Source: Amycolatopsis regifaucium (GTDB taxonomy: Bacteria > Actinomycetota > Actinomycetes > Mycobacteriales > Pseudonocardiaceae). From it: 64,000 nt of DNA. Positions 33,766 to 41,436 of the stretch are shown here, one piece after another (position 1 is the first letter of the stretch; every line of letters begins with the position of its first letter). The position numbers and the translations under genes were made by a program. The DNA lies in the NCBI RefSeq assembly GCF_001613935.1, contig NZ_LQCI01000034.1:411031-475030 (forward strand), read 5' to 3'. The notes beneath the pieces were generated by a model that searched no databases, was not told the DNA's origin, and saw nothing but the letters and a program-made list of their open reading frames with translations.

Positions 33766-35268
33766 CGAAGCGCCTCCGCTGAATTGCCCAAGGCCACCGG
33801 TGCGCTGCCGGTAGCCGCCGTCCTCGCTCGACCCTGGGTGCTGCCTGCCGCGGCGGCGGTGGCGTCCTCACTGGTGTTCGTCCTGGTCAGCGGGCATTTG
33901 ATCGACGACACCTACATCACGCTGTCGTATGCGAAGAACCTCGCCTTCCACGGTCATTGGGGCCTGATCGAGGACGGCACCGCCAACACCGCGACGTCGC
34001 CGCTGAACGTTCTCGTGCTGGCTCTCCTCACGTTCATCGTCCGGGACGCCGTGTTCGCCGCCGGGATCGTCTTCGTCGCGAGCCAGGTGCTTCTCGTGCT
34101 CGGCCTGCGCCGTATCGGCACCGCGACCGGCCTTCCCGGCGGGTTCGCCCCGCTGGCGCTGGGCTTGTTGCTGGTGAATCCGCTGTTGCTGTCGTCGGTC
34201 GGGCTCGAAGTCGCCCTCGGCGCGACGGCTGTCGTCTGGCTGATGGTGTTCCTGCACGAACGCCGCCCCGCCGCCGCGGGTGTGGTGATCGGCCTGATCG
34301 CGCTCATCCGGATCGATCTGCTGCTGATCGCCTTCGTGCTGTTCCTCGCGCGCCGCGAGTTCTGGGTGGGTATCTGGCGCATGACGTTCGCCGCGCTCGC
34401 GGTGATGCTGCCGTGGTTCGTGTTCAGCTGGCTCGCGCTGGGTTCGGCGGTGCCCGACACCCTGGTCATCAAGATCATGCAGCGGTCGTGGGGACCGTTC
34501 AGTTTCACCAACGGCCCGCTGCTGTACTGGCGCAACTTCCCCGTCGCGTCGACGCTCGCGTTCCTGCCACTCGTGATCGGTGGTCTGGCCGGTCTACTGT
34601 GGACGTTCCACTACCGGCGTGGTTCGGATCGGGCGAAGCGGCTCGTGCCGTTCGCGACGCTCGCGATCGCCGGCGCGGCGCACTATCTGGCCTACTGCTG
34701 GCTGAACGTCCCGCCCTACCACTGGTATTACGCGCCGAGCATCATCGGCGCGACGATCTTCCTCGCCGCCGGTGCCTGCGCGGTACGCGGTCGGGCCCGG
34801 CTCGGGGCGGGGCTCCTCGCCGGCGCGTTCCTCCTCGTGAGCGTCTTCGCCTACGCCGCGCCTGAGCTGCCGCGCCGGTTCGCGCCCATCACCAGCAACC
34901 ACGCCGCGTCCGACGAATACCGCGCGATCGGCTCGCAACTGGCCGAACTCACCAGGGGACGCAAGGTGGAAAGCGCCGGTGAGGTCGGCGCCCTCGCGTA
35001 CTCCTGCGACTGCGACATCGTCGACCAGTTCTCCGACCGCGGCTCGGTCGACCCGGCGATCGTCGAAACGAAGAACCGCAGCGGCGATCTCGGCAAGGCG
35101 CTGCTGGAAGCCAACTTCCGGTTCTTCGACCACAGCGTCCCGCCCGCGACCCCGGATCTGATGCTGGCCACCACCCGGAAGACGCCACCGCCGAACGCCT
35201 TGGCCGCCTGGACGATCAGCTCGCCGTGGATGGGCACCCAGCAGCTCTACCTCCTGTCCGCGCGGTAG
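33763..35268 (+). CDS. GT-C membrane glycosyltransferase, AftB-related
   Basis: A polytopic protein of about 501 residues with ten or so helices. After the first helix comes IDDTYITLSYAKNLAFHGH and GTANTATSPLNVL, the same arrangement as the AftB loop (acidic pair, N-L spacing, TSTLW-like segment). The C-terminal 130 residues form an outer domain beginning near ERR-PITSNHAASDEY. It may add a terminal arabinose or another sugar from a decaprenyl-phosphate donor. GTG 33754 is an alternative start; neither has a clear ribosome binding site. Confidence 0.8.
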   Translation: MRSASAELPKATGALPVAAVLARPWVLPAAAAVASSLVFVLVSGHLIDDTYITLSYAKNLAFHGHWGLIEDGTANTATSPLNVLVLALLTFIVRDAVFAAGIVFVASQVLLVLGLRRIGTATGLPGGFAPLALGLLLVNPLLLSSVGLEVALGATAVVWLMVFLHERRPAAAGVVIGLIALIRIDLLLIAFVLFLARREFWVGIWRMTFAALAVMLPWFVFSWLALGSAVPDTLVIKIMQRSWGPFSFTNGPLLYWRNFPVASTLAFLPLVIGGLAGLLWTFHYRRGSDRAKRLVPFATLAIAGAAHYLAYCWLNVPPYHWYYAPSIIGATIFLAAGACAVRGRARLGAGLLAGAFLLVSVFAYAAPELPRRFAPITSNHAASDEYRAIGSQLAELTRGRKVESAGEVGALAYSCDCDIVDQFSDRGSVDPAIVETKNRSGDLGKALLEANFRFFDHSVPPATPDLMLATTRKTPPPNALAAWTISSPWMGTQQLYLLSAR

Positions 35269-35272
35269 AACC

Positions 35273-35336
35273 CGCATTTCGTCCTCTGAATGCGGTAAAT
35301 GCACGCGCAACGACCGCAATCAGAGGACGAAATGCG
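35273..35336. repeat. Family-B palindromic repeat in a convergent gap
   Basis: The arms CGCATTTCGTCCTCTGAATG... and ...CAGAGGACGAAATGCG differ at one or two places around the TGC-ACGC-GCA centre. It occupies nearly all of the 72-base gap between two convergent genes. Confidence 0.8.
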
Positions 35337-35340
35337 CGGG

Positions 35341-35934
35341 TCAGCGGCGTGAGTCGGCCCGGGCCGCTTTGTCGACCGCCAGCATGTCCCGCTGGTGGAC
35401 CACGGACCCGTCGGCGAAGACGAACTGCAGCACCGGCCGCGGTGGAAAGCTCCGCCCCAGGTACAGCGCGGACACCGAGCGCACGACGCTCGACGGCATC
35501 TCCTCGAACGTCCGGAACGGCTGGGCGGGATCCTCGCGCTCCAGCATCCGCGCCGGGTAGACCAGCGCCAGTCGCCGGTCGGACAACGTCAGCCGGGCTT
35601 CGCCGCGACCACCCGCGAGGTGGTCCGCGATCCGCACGGCGAGCTGGTCCGCCGACCGCGCGACGACCCAGTACGCGATCGTCGGGTCGTCGGTCCAGTC
35701 GGCTTCGAGTACGCCCCCAGCGGGCAGTGGCCAACGCGGTTTGCCGGTCACCGCGGGGGTTTCCCGCGCCGCCTCGTAGGGCAGCGTGAGCTTGCCGTCC
35801 AGCAGTAGGCCCACGTAGCCGTGTGCGGGCGGGCAGCCGATAATCAGGCGTTCACCGGGCGCGAGCCAGAATTGGTGGAGTTCCCGTTCGACGATCTCGT
35901 CGACGGACTTCGCCATCGGAATCGTGTTCTCCAT
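35341..35934 (-). CDS. Hypothetical protein of the ESX-type block, 197 aa
   Basis: A soluble acidic protein starting MENTIPMAKSVDEI. No signal peptide or membrane helix. It is beta-rich, with Trp and Pro motifs around HQFWLAPGERLII, but I do not recognise a family. The start codon shares a base with the stop of the preceding gene (TGATG), making it the last gene of a four-gene minus-strand unit with the WXG-like and YbaB-like genes. Similar genes often accompany actinobacterial type VII substrates. Confidence 0.7.
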   Translation of the reverse strand: MENTIPMAKSVDEIVERELHQFWLAPGERLIIGCPPAHGYVGLLLDGKLTLPYEAARETPAVTGKPRWPLPAGGVLEADWTDDPTIAYWVVARSADQLAVRIADHLAGGRGEARLTLSDRRLALVYPARMLEREDPAQPFRTFEEMPSSVVRSVSALYLGRSFPPRPVLQFVFADGSVVHQRDMLAVDKAARADSRR

Positions 35935-36650
35935 CAGCGCACCGTCATCGCGTGGAGCCAGGCGAACTGCCGGAGATCGTCGCAGTCGAACAGAAGGTCC
36001 ATCCCCGATCCATCCACAAAGGACACTCGCAGACACGGACGGCGTTTCTTGCCGTGTTCCGCCACGGTGAACCCGCCGATCCGCTCGCGGGGCAGCTCGG
36101 CGGCCACGACCATCCGGTGCGTGGCGATCGGGACGCCCTCGGCGTTGTCGCCGTAGGTCTTCGTGGTCATGATCGCGGCGATCTCCTTGCCCGTCTTGAC
36201 CACGCCCTTGCCGAACCCGATCGCCTTCGACATGAACGACTTCTCCGCGGGCTCTTCCGGTTCCGGCGGCGGGATGAACTTCTCCAGCACCAGCAGCCGC
36301 GCGCTGGTCAGCGCCCACAACCGCGCGAGCGAACCGCTGGTGGACAGCTCCCGCACCGCCGCGTGCGCGATGCCGCCTTGTTCGCCGAACACGATGACCT
36401 GCGGTGTCGGTGGATTCGACTTGCCGCCGTCGTCGCCCGCGCCCAGCGCCGCGCCGACCATGTCGCCGGCGAAGTTCGCCGCACCCGAGCCGATCTTGCC
36501 GAGGACGCTCTTCTTCGGCACACCCCATGGGTCGAGGCCGCGCACGTCGTAGTTCAGCGTCCGGCCGTACGCGGCCCACAGCAACCGTTCGCCCGGGTTC
36601 AGCGAGGGCAGCGCCTGTGACGCGGCCCCGAGCGGGTAGCCGAGATTCAT
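35934..36650 (-). CDS. Hypothetical protein of the ESX-type block, 238 aa
   Basis: A soluble protein beginning MNLGYPLGAASQALPSL. NPGERLLWAAYGRT near the N-terminus resembles the APGERLIIG segment of the next gene, so the two may share a small PH-like or beta domain. The centre is Gly/Ala-rich (LGKIGSGAANFAGDMVG), the C-terminal half has a HRMVVAAELPRERI-like strand pattern that fits a PH-like fold. It overlaps the WXG-like gene by 4 bases. Unknown function. Confidence 0.7.
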   Translation of the reverse strand: MNLGYPLGAASQALPSLNPGERLLWAAYGRTLNYDVRGLDPWGVPKKSVLGKIGSGAANFAGDMVGAALGAGDDGGKSNPPTPQVIVFGEQGGIAHAAVRELSTSGSLARLWALTSARLLVLEKFIPPPEPEEPAEKSFMSKAIGFGKGVVKTGKEIAAIMTTKTYGDNAEGVPIATHRMVVAAELPRERIGGFTVAEHGKKRRPCLRVSFVDGSGMDLLFDCDDLRQFAWLHAMTVR

Positions 36651-38137
36651 TCTTCGATCGTGAACCCTCTGTCGGTCGCCGCGCGGCGCTCTTCCTCGGA
36701 CGACGAATCCTGCGACTCGTGGTAGCCCGCCTTGACGCCCTGCTCGACGCCCAGTTCGGCCAGGTTACCGGCACTCCCGCGGAAGGCGGCCTTGCCGAGG
36801 CTGGTCGTCCCGTTCATCCCCAGCGCGCGCAGCCCGGCCTCGGTGAGGTTCGTGGTGAGCGCGTCCGAGCCCTCGCCGCCGACGCCGTAGCGGTTCGCGA
36901 ACTTGTTGGCGGTTTTGGAGGCCCCGGTCATGGGGTTCGCCTTCGTGACGATCTTGGCCAGCGGGTTCTTGTCGATCTGGTCGGCGAGCCGCTTCTGCAG
37001 CCAGTTGCCGTCGCGCAGCCCCTCGGCCCGCTCGACGACCTTCTTCAGCGGCCCGTTGCGGAGCATCTTCAGGATGTCTTCGAGCTTTTCGATCAGCGGC
37101 TTGAGCTTGCCGAGCAACTGCTTGACCTTCATCCCGAGCCGTCCGCCGGTCACCGCTACCTGACCCGCCGTCGCCGCACCAGCCGCGCCGACCGAAGCAC
37201 CCGCCGTGATCCACGAGGCGGCCAGCGCGGCCAGCCATTCGATGATCAGGCCCATCACCAGTTCTCCGATGATGTCGATGACGATTTCGACGAACGCGTC
37301 GAACAGGTCGGCCGCGATCTCCAGGATCTGCTGCAGCCCGCGGACGTCGTTCGCGAACGCCTTGGCGCCGCCCGAGAACTCGGTCATCTGGCCGCGGAAG
37401 GCGTCGCCTGCCTCGCCCTTCCAGGGCTCCTTCGTCGCTTCTGCCCGCTTTTGTTCGTGCTCGGCGACGCCGTCGAGCCACTTCGCCGTCTGCTCCCAGC
37501 CCTTTGCGGTGCTGCGCATCTGCTCGGGGTCGCCGATCGCGGGCTCCAGCACCAGCTCGACCAGCGGGCTGATCACGATCCCGATCAGAAAGCCGAGTCC
37601 GTTGTCCAAAAAGGACTGACCGGGGCTCATGACGAGCTGAAGCTGTTCCATCCGCGCGTGCACGGCCGCGATCGCGACGTCCGGCGGGCTGCTCGCGCGG
37701 GAGACGTCCGACGCCGTGCTGAGCCACGAGCTGCCGTAGCCGCCGTTCTGCTCCCAGAACCCCTTGCGGCCCGAGTCACCCGCACTGTTGAGGTCACTGA
37801 GGCTGCCGGGGCCGCTGCCGCCGTCGCCCAGCCCGGCACCGAGTCCGGTGATGACCTCGGCGGTGCCCTGGTTGTGGTCGAGGTAGGTCTTCGCCGCGGT
37901 GGTGGTCTTGTCGGCGATCTGGTCGAGGAAGGACTTCGCCTGTTCGGCGAGATCCTGGCATTCCCGCAGACCCTCGAAATACTTGAACGCCATCAATTCG
38001 CCGAGCGGGCCGAAGCAGTCGTCGGAGACCCTGGCCTGTTCCAGCAGGCTCGCGAGGCTGCCGAAGTTCCCCGAAGCCTCTTTGGATCCGTTCGCGTGCG
38101 CGGTGAGCGCGTCCGTCTGTACGCCGAAGCCGGTCAA
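36647..38137 (-). CDS. ESX-type secreted protein with EspC-like and WXG100-like regions
   Basis: A 496-residue protein. The N-terminal 95 residues (FGVQTDALTAHANG onward) match EspC-like ESX substrates. A second helical region (about 205-300) has the WXG turn in PWKGEAGDAFRGQM, as in WXG100 proteins. Hydrophobic and Gly/Ala segments follow (about 300-345), then a charged C-terminal domain with LRDGNWLQKRLADQIDKNP that may be an effector or structural part. It is flanked by a YbaB-like chaperone gene with 4-base overlap. Export by a type VII system is inferred; no core ESX gene is in the window. Confidence 0.78.
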   Translation of the reverse strand: MTGFGVQTDALTAHANGSKEASGNFGSLASLLEQARVSDDCFGPLGELMAFKYFEGLRECQDLAEQAKSFLDQIADKTTTAAKTYLDHNQGTAEVITGLGAGLGDGGSGPGSLSDLNSAGDSGRKGFWEQNGGYGSSWLSTASDVSRASSPPDVAIAAVHARMEQLQLVMSPGQSFLDNGLGFLIGIVISPLVELVLEPAIGDPEQMRSTAKGWEQTAKWLDGVAEHEQKRAEATKEPWKGEAGDAFRGQMTEFSGGAKAFANDVRGLQQILEIAADLFDAFVEIVIDIIGELVMGLIIEWLAALAASWITAGASVGAAGAATAGQVAVTGGRLGMKVKQLLGKLKPLIEKLEDILKMLRNGPLKKVVERAEGLRDGNWLQKRLADQIDKNPLAKIVTKANPMTGASKTANKFANRYGVGGEGSDALTTNLTEAGLRALGMNGTTSLGKAAFRGSAGNLAELGVEQGVKAGYHESQDSSSEEERRAATDRGFTIEE

Positions 38138-38625
38138 AACGAGTCCCTCCGCAGGATCGGGCCACCGAAGTCTTCGTCGTCGCTCGTGGCCGGACGGGCC
38201 GGCCGCTGAGTCCGGACAGGCTGTTGGACGGGCGAAGCCGGACCGGCGAGCGATTCCGCGGGCGGGGGAGCGCTCGGCCCGAGCGGCTCGACATGGGCGT
38301 TGAACGCCTCTTTGAACTGTTCCGCGCGGTCGCCGAGAATCGGCTGGACGGTCTGCTGCATCGCGGCCGCCGCCTGCTGCGTCGCTTCCCTGATCGCGGC
38401 GAGGATTTCCTGCTGCAGCGCGGTGTGCGTGCGGTTCATCGCCTTGGGGGACAACTGGAGTCCCAGCAACGCGCCGGACGGGGCGACGGTCACCGTCACC
38501 GAGCCGTCGGCGTTGCGCGCGGACCCGCGCAGCCCGGCGATCTTGTCCTTCAGTTCCGCAGCTTTGGCGGCCTGCTCCTGAAACGACCGGATGGCCGCGT
38601 CGAGCCTGGCTTCCTGGTCAGCCAT
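38134..38625 (-). CDS. YbaB/EbfC-family protein, EspL-like
   Basis: A 163-residue protein whose first 100 residues have the YbaB fold pattern: N-terminal helix, then SVTVTVAPSGALLGLQLSP and a helix rich in Ala and Gln. The C-terminal tail is Pro-rich and acidic. YbaB-domain proteins such as EspL accompany ESX substrates as chaperones. It is the first gene of the four-gene unit and overlaps the WXG-like gene by 4 bases. Confidence 0.82.
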   Translation of the reverse strand: MADQEARLDAAIRSFQEQAAKAAELKDKIAGLRGSARNADGSVTVTVAPSGALLGLQLSPKAMNRTHTALQQEILAAIREATQQAAAAMQQTVQPILGDRAEQFKEAFNAHVEPLGPSAPPPAESLAGPASPVQQPVRTQRPARPATSDDEDFGGPILRRDSF

Positions 38626-38708
38626 CGTTTCCTCTCACCCGATGCCGGAAGGGGGACCCTTCCCGTTCCGTGCACCGGGTGAGACGAATGGCGTAGTGCG
38701 CTCGTTCC

Positions 38709-39464
38709 CTAGATCGGCAGTTTCCGGAAGATCGGCCGGGGCACATGCCGCAGGGCCGACATGACCAGGCGGAACGGCGCGGGAGCCCACACCAGTTCCT
38801 TACCGGCGCGCGAGGCGTTGACGGCGATCTCGGCGACCTGCTCGGCGGTCTGCGCGAGCGGGGCGTCCTTGAGTCCTTCGGTCATCTTGGTCTTCACGTG
38901 CCCGGGGCGGACGACGGTGACCTGCACGCCCGACGGCGCCAGCGCCTCGCCGAGACCCAGGTAGAAGCCGTCGAAGCCGGCCTTCGTGGAGCCGTAGACG
39001 AAGTTCGACCGGCGGACCCGCTCACCGGCGACCGACGACAGCGCGATGACCTTGCCGTGGCCCTGCTTCTTGAGCTTGTTCGACAGCGCGACCCCGACCG
39101 AAACCGCGGCCGTGTAGTTCACGGTCGCCGCCTCGACGGCCTTCGCGTGGTCCTGCCACAGCTCTTCCTGGTCACCGAGCAGACCGAACGCCACCACGGT
39201 GACGTCGATGTCGCCCGCCTCGAACGCCTTGTCCAGCACGGCCGGGTGCGAGTCCATGTCCTTCGCGTCGAAGTCGACCGTGGACACTTCGGCGCCCTTG
39301 TCCTTCAGGCGCTGCGCGGCGGCGTCGAGCCGAGGCGACCGCCGCCCGGCCAGCACGACCCGGAGGGGCTTCTCGGCCAGGTACTTCTCCGCGATCGCGA
39401 GCGCGATGTCGGAGGTACCGCCGAGCAGCAGCAGGGACTGGGGGTTGCCCACAGCGTCGATCAC
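38709..39464 (-). CDS. dprE2: Decaprenylphospho-2-keto-ribose reductase
   Basis: A 251-residue SDR that reduces the keto intermediate made by DprE1 to DPA. The cofactor loop is LLLGGTSDIALAIAEKY (the DprE2 variant of TGxxxGIG), the catalytic Ser is in ALSSVAGER and YxxxK is YGSTK. It overlaps dprE1 by 4 bases, as in mycobacteria (Rv3790-Rv3791). Confidence 0.95.
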   Translation of the reverse strand: MIDAVGNPQSLLLLGGTSDIALAIAEKYLAEKPLRVVLAGRRSPRLDAAAQRLKDKGAEVSTVDFDAKDMDSHPAVLDKAFEAGDIDVTVVAFGLLGDQEELWQDHAKAVEAATVNYTAAVSVGVALSNKLKKQGHGKVIALSSVAGERVRRSNFVYGSTKAGFDGFYLGLGEALAPSGVQVTVVRPGHVKTKMTEGLKDAPLAQTAEQVAEIAVNASRAGKELVWAPAPFRLVMSALRHVPRPIFRKLPI

Positions 39465-40831
39465 AGTTCCAACCTTCGGGACATGTCAGAGGCGAAAACG
39501 CCTTCGGGGTCTACGGAAGCGCGGACCTTGCGCCATTCCTCGAGCCGCGGATACATCTTCGCGAAGTTCTCCGCGGAGGTGCGGGAGTCCTTCGCCGTGT
39601 ATAGACGGCCCCCGAGCGCGAGCACGTCCTCGTCGAGTTCCTGGCAGAACCGGCTCAGGCCGTCCTTGATCGGGAAGTCGAGGCAGATCATCCAGCCGGG
39701 GTGCGGGAACGACAGCGGCGCCGCGTTGCCCTCGCCCATCCGCTTGAACACGTTGAGGAACGACACATGCCCGGAGTCGGCGACCTTCTGGATGATCCGG
39801 CGCAGCGGCTCGTGCGCGTTCAGCGGAGTGCTGAACTGATACTGCAGAAAGCCCTTGGAGCCGTAGGCGCGGTTCCACTCGCCGAACAGGTCGAGCGGGT
39901 GGTAGAACGCCGTCAGGTTCTGGATCTTGCCGACGGCCTTCTTCGGCGTCTTGCGGTAGTAGAGCTCGCCGATGGAACCGAACGTGAGCTTGTTCGCCAG
40001 TCCGTTCGGGAACACGTCGGGCAGCGTCAGCAGCTGCGGCGCGTCGAACTTCAACGGGTCGGCACGCAGCTTCGGCGGCAGTTCGTCGAGTTTCGCCAGC
40101 GAACCGCGGCCGAAGGCGGCGCGGCCCAGCTTCGAGCCGGTCGAGATCGTGTCGAACCAAGCCGACGAGTAGGTGTAGTTGTCGTCGGAGCCGTTGCTGA
40201 CCAGTTCCAGCGTCTCGTCGAGATTCGCGGTGCGCTCGAGGTCGGCCTTGAAGTAGGCGGTCTCGGTCTTCGTCATCCGGACCTTGGCCCGGACGATGAT
40301 GCCGGTCAGGCCGATGCCGGCGACGGTCGCCCAGAACAGCTCCGCGTCGGGGCCGTCCGGCGTGATCGTGCGCACCTGCCCGTCGGCGGTGACCAGGTCC
40401 ATCGACACGACGTGGTTGCCGAAGCTGCCGGCCGAGTGGTGGTTCTTGCCGTGGATGTCGTTGGCGATCGCGCCGCCGATGGTGACCTGGCGCGTGCCCG
40501 GCAGCACCGGGACCCACAGGCCGTAGGGCAGCGCCTCGCGCATCAGCTTGTCGAGGCTGACCCCGGCGTCGAGGTCGACGATGCCGGAATCCGGGTCGAT
40601 CGAGTGGATGCGGTCCAGCGCGGTCATGTCGACGACCAGGCCGCCCGCGTTCTGCGCCGGGTCGCCGTACGACCGGCCGAGACCGCGCGCGATGACCCCG
40701 CGTGCCCCCGCTTGCGTCACCGCCCGCGCGATGGTTTCCACGTCGGGGGTGCTAAGGACGTCCGCGATACTCGGCGACGTCCTTGCCCAGCCCATGAGCG
40801 ACTGCCGCTGTGTCTTGGGTGCTCGGGTCAC
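39461..40831 (-). CDS. dprE1: Decaprenylphosphoryl-ribose 2'-oxidase
   Basis: A 456-residue FAD oxidase of the vanillyl-alcohol oxidase type, about the length of the mycobacterial enzyme. It keeps GRSYGDPAQN, GTRQVTIGGAIANDIHGKNHH and the C-terminal RLYTAKDSRTSAE. The residue matching M. tuberculosis Cys387, the covalent benzothiazinone target, is present (about residue 383, in GWMICLDFPIK). GTG 40831 gives the expected N-terminus. It works with DprE2 on the UbiA product. Confidence 0.95.
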   Translation of the reverse strand: MTRAPKTQRQSLMGWARTSPSIADVLSTPDVETIARAVTQAGARGVIARGLGRSYGDPAQNAGGLVVDMTALDRIHSIDPDSGIVDLDAGVSLDKLMREALPYGLWVPVLPGTRQVTIGGAIANDIHGKNHHSAGSFGNHVVSMDLVTADGQVRTITPDGPDAELFWATVAGIGLTGIIVRAKVRMTKTETAYFKADLERTANLDETLELVSNGSDDNYTYSSAWFDTISTGSKLGRAAFGRGSLAKLDELPPKLRADPLKFDAPQLLTLPDVFPNGLANKLTFGSIGELYYRKTPKKAVGKIQNLTAFYHPLDLFGEWNRAYGSKGFLQYQFSTPLNAHEPLRRIIQKVADSGHVSFLNVFKRMGEGNAAPLSFPHPGWMICLDFPIKDGLSRFCQELDEDVLALGGRLYTAKDSRTSAENFAKMYPRLEEWRKVRASVDPEGVFASDMSRRLEL

Positions 40832-40932
40832 GCCGACCAGGGTAACCACGCCGAACACTGCCCGGAACGTGACCCTGAAGTGGCCGCTTCTACACTTTGA
40901 CCACCAGCCCCAGCAGTTTATGAGGTAGAGCA

Positions 40933-41430
40933 GTGGTGGCGACCGACCCGCAAGCCGGCCTGACGGCAGCAGCGCCGTCCTCTCCTGGGCTGCTCGGGCA
41001 GCTCATCCGCTTCGGCCTCATCGGTGGGTTCTGCGCCCTGGTCGATTTCGGTGTCTACCAGGGGCTGCGTGCCCTCGGCATGGACGCGACGCCGTGGGTG
41101 GACATCGCCCGCGCGCTCAGCTTCATCGTGGGCACCACGACCGCCTTCTTCCTGAACCGCAAGTTCACCTTCGCCGGTGGGCGCCGAGAGGGCGCACGCC
41201 AGATCGGCGGCTTCGTCCTCCTGTACGCCGTGACGTTCCTCGTCGCCGTGGGTGTCAACCGGACGATGCTGCACGTCCTCCCGGAGTCCGCCTGGAAGGC
41301 CACACTGGGTTGGGTCGTGTCGCAGGCAACCGCGACCGTGATCAACTTCGTCATGCTCAAGTGGGTCGTCTTCCGTGAGCCCCGCGCCAGCGCCGCCAGC
41401 CCAGTCTTGACCAGCACAGAGGAGAACTGA
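40933..41430 (+). CDS. GtrA-family membrane protein (Rv3789-like)
   Basis: A 165-residue protein with four membrane helices: LIRFGLIGGFCALVDFGVYQ, then two central helices and a C-terminal one ending NFVMLKWVVF. The KFTF motif (NRKFTFAGG) is the GtrA signature. Mycobacterial Rv3789 next to dprE1 was proposed to help DPA move or to anchor galactan-to-arabinan synthesis. It precedes glfT2 by 6 bases, so they form one operon, divergent from dprE1-dprE2. Confidence 0.9.
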   Translation: MVATDPQAGLTAAAPSSPGLLGQLIRFGLIGGFCALVDFGVYQGLRALGMDATPWVDIARALSFIVGTTTAFFLNRKFTFAGGRREGARQIGGFVLLYAVTFLVAVGVNRTMLHVLPESAWKATLGWVVSQATATVINFVMLKWVVFREPRASAASPVLTSTEEN

Positions 41431-41436
41431 GGATTC

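Noticed and set aside
35341..36774. One 477-residue protein spanning two ESX-block genes
   Set aside because: The upstream part is in the wrong frame relative to the 238-aa gene; the start at 35934 couples neatly to the preceding stop.
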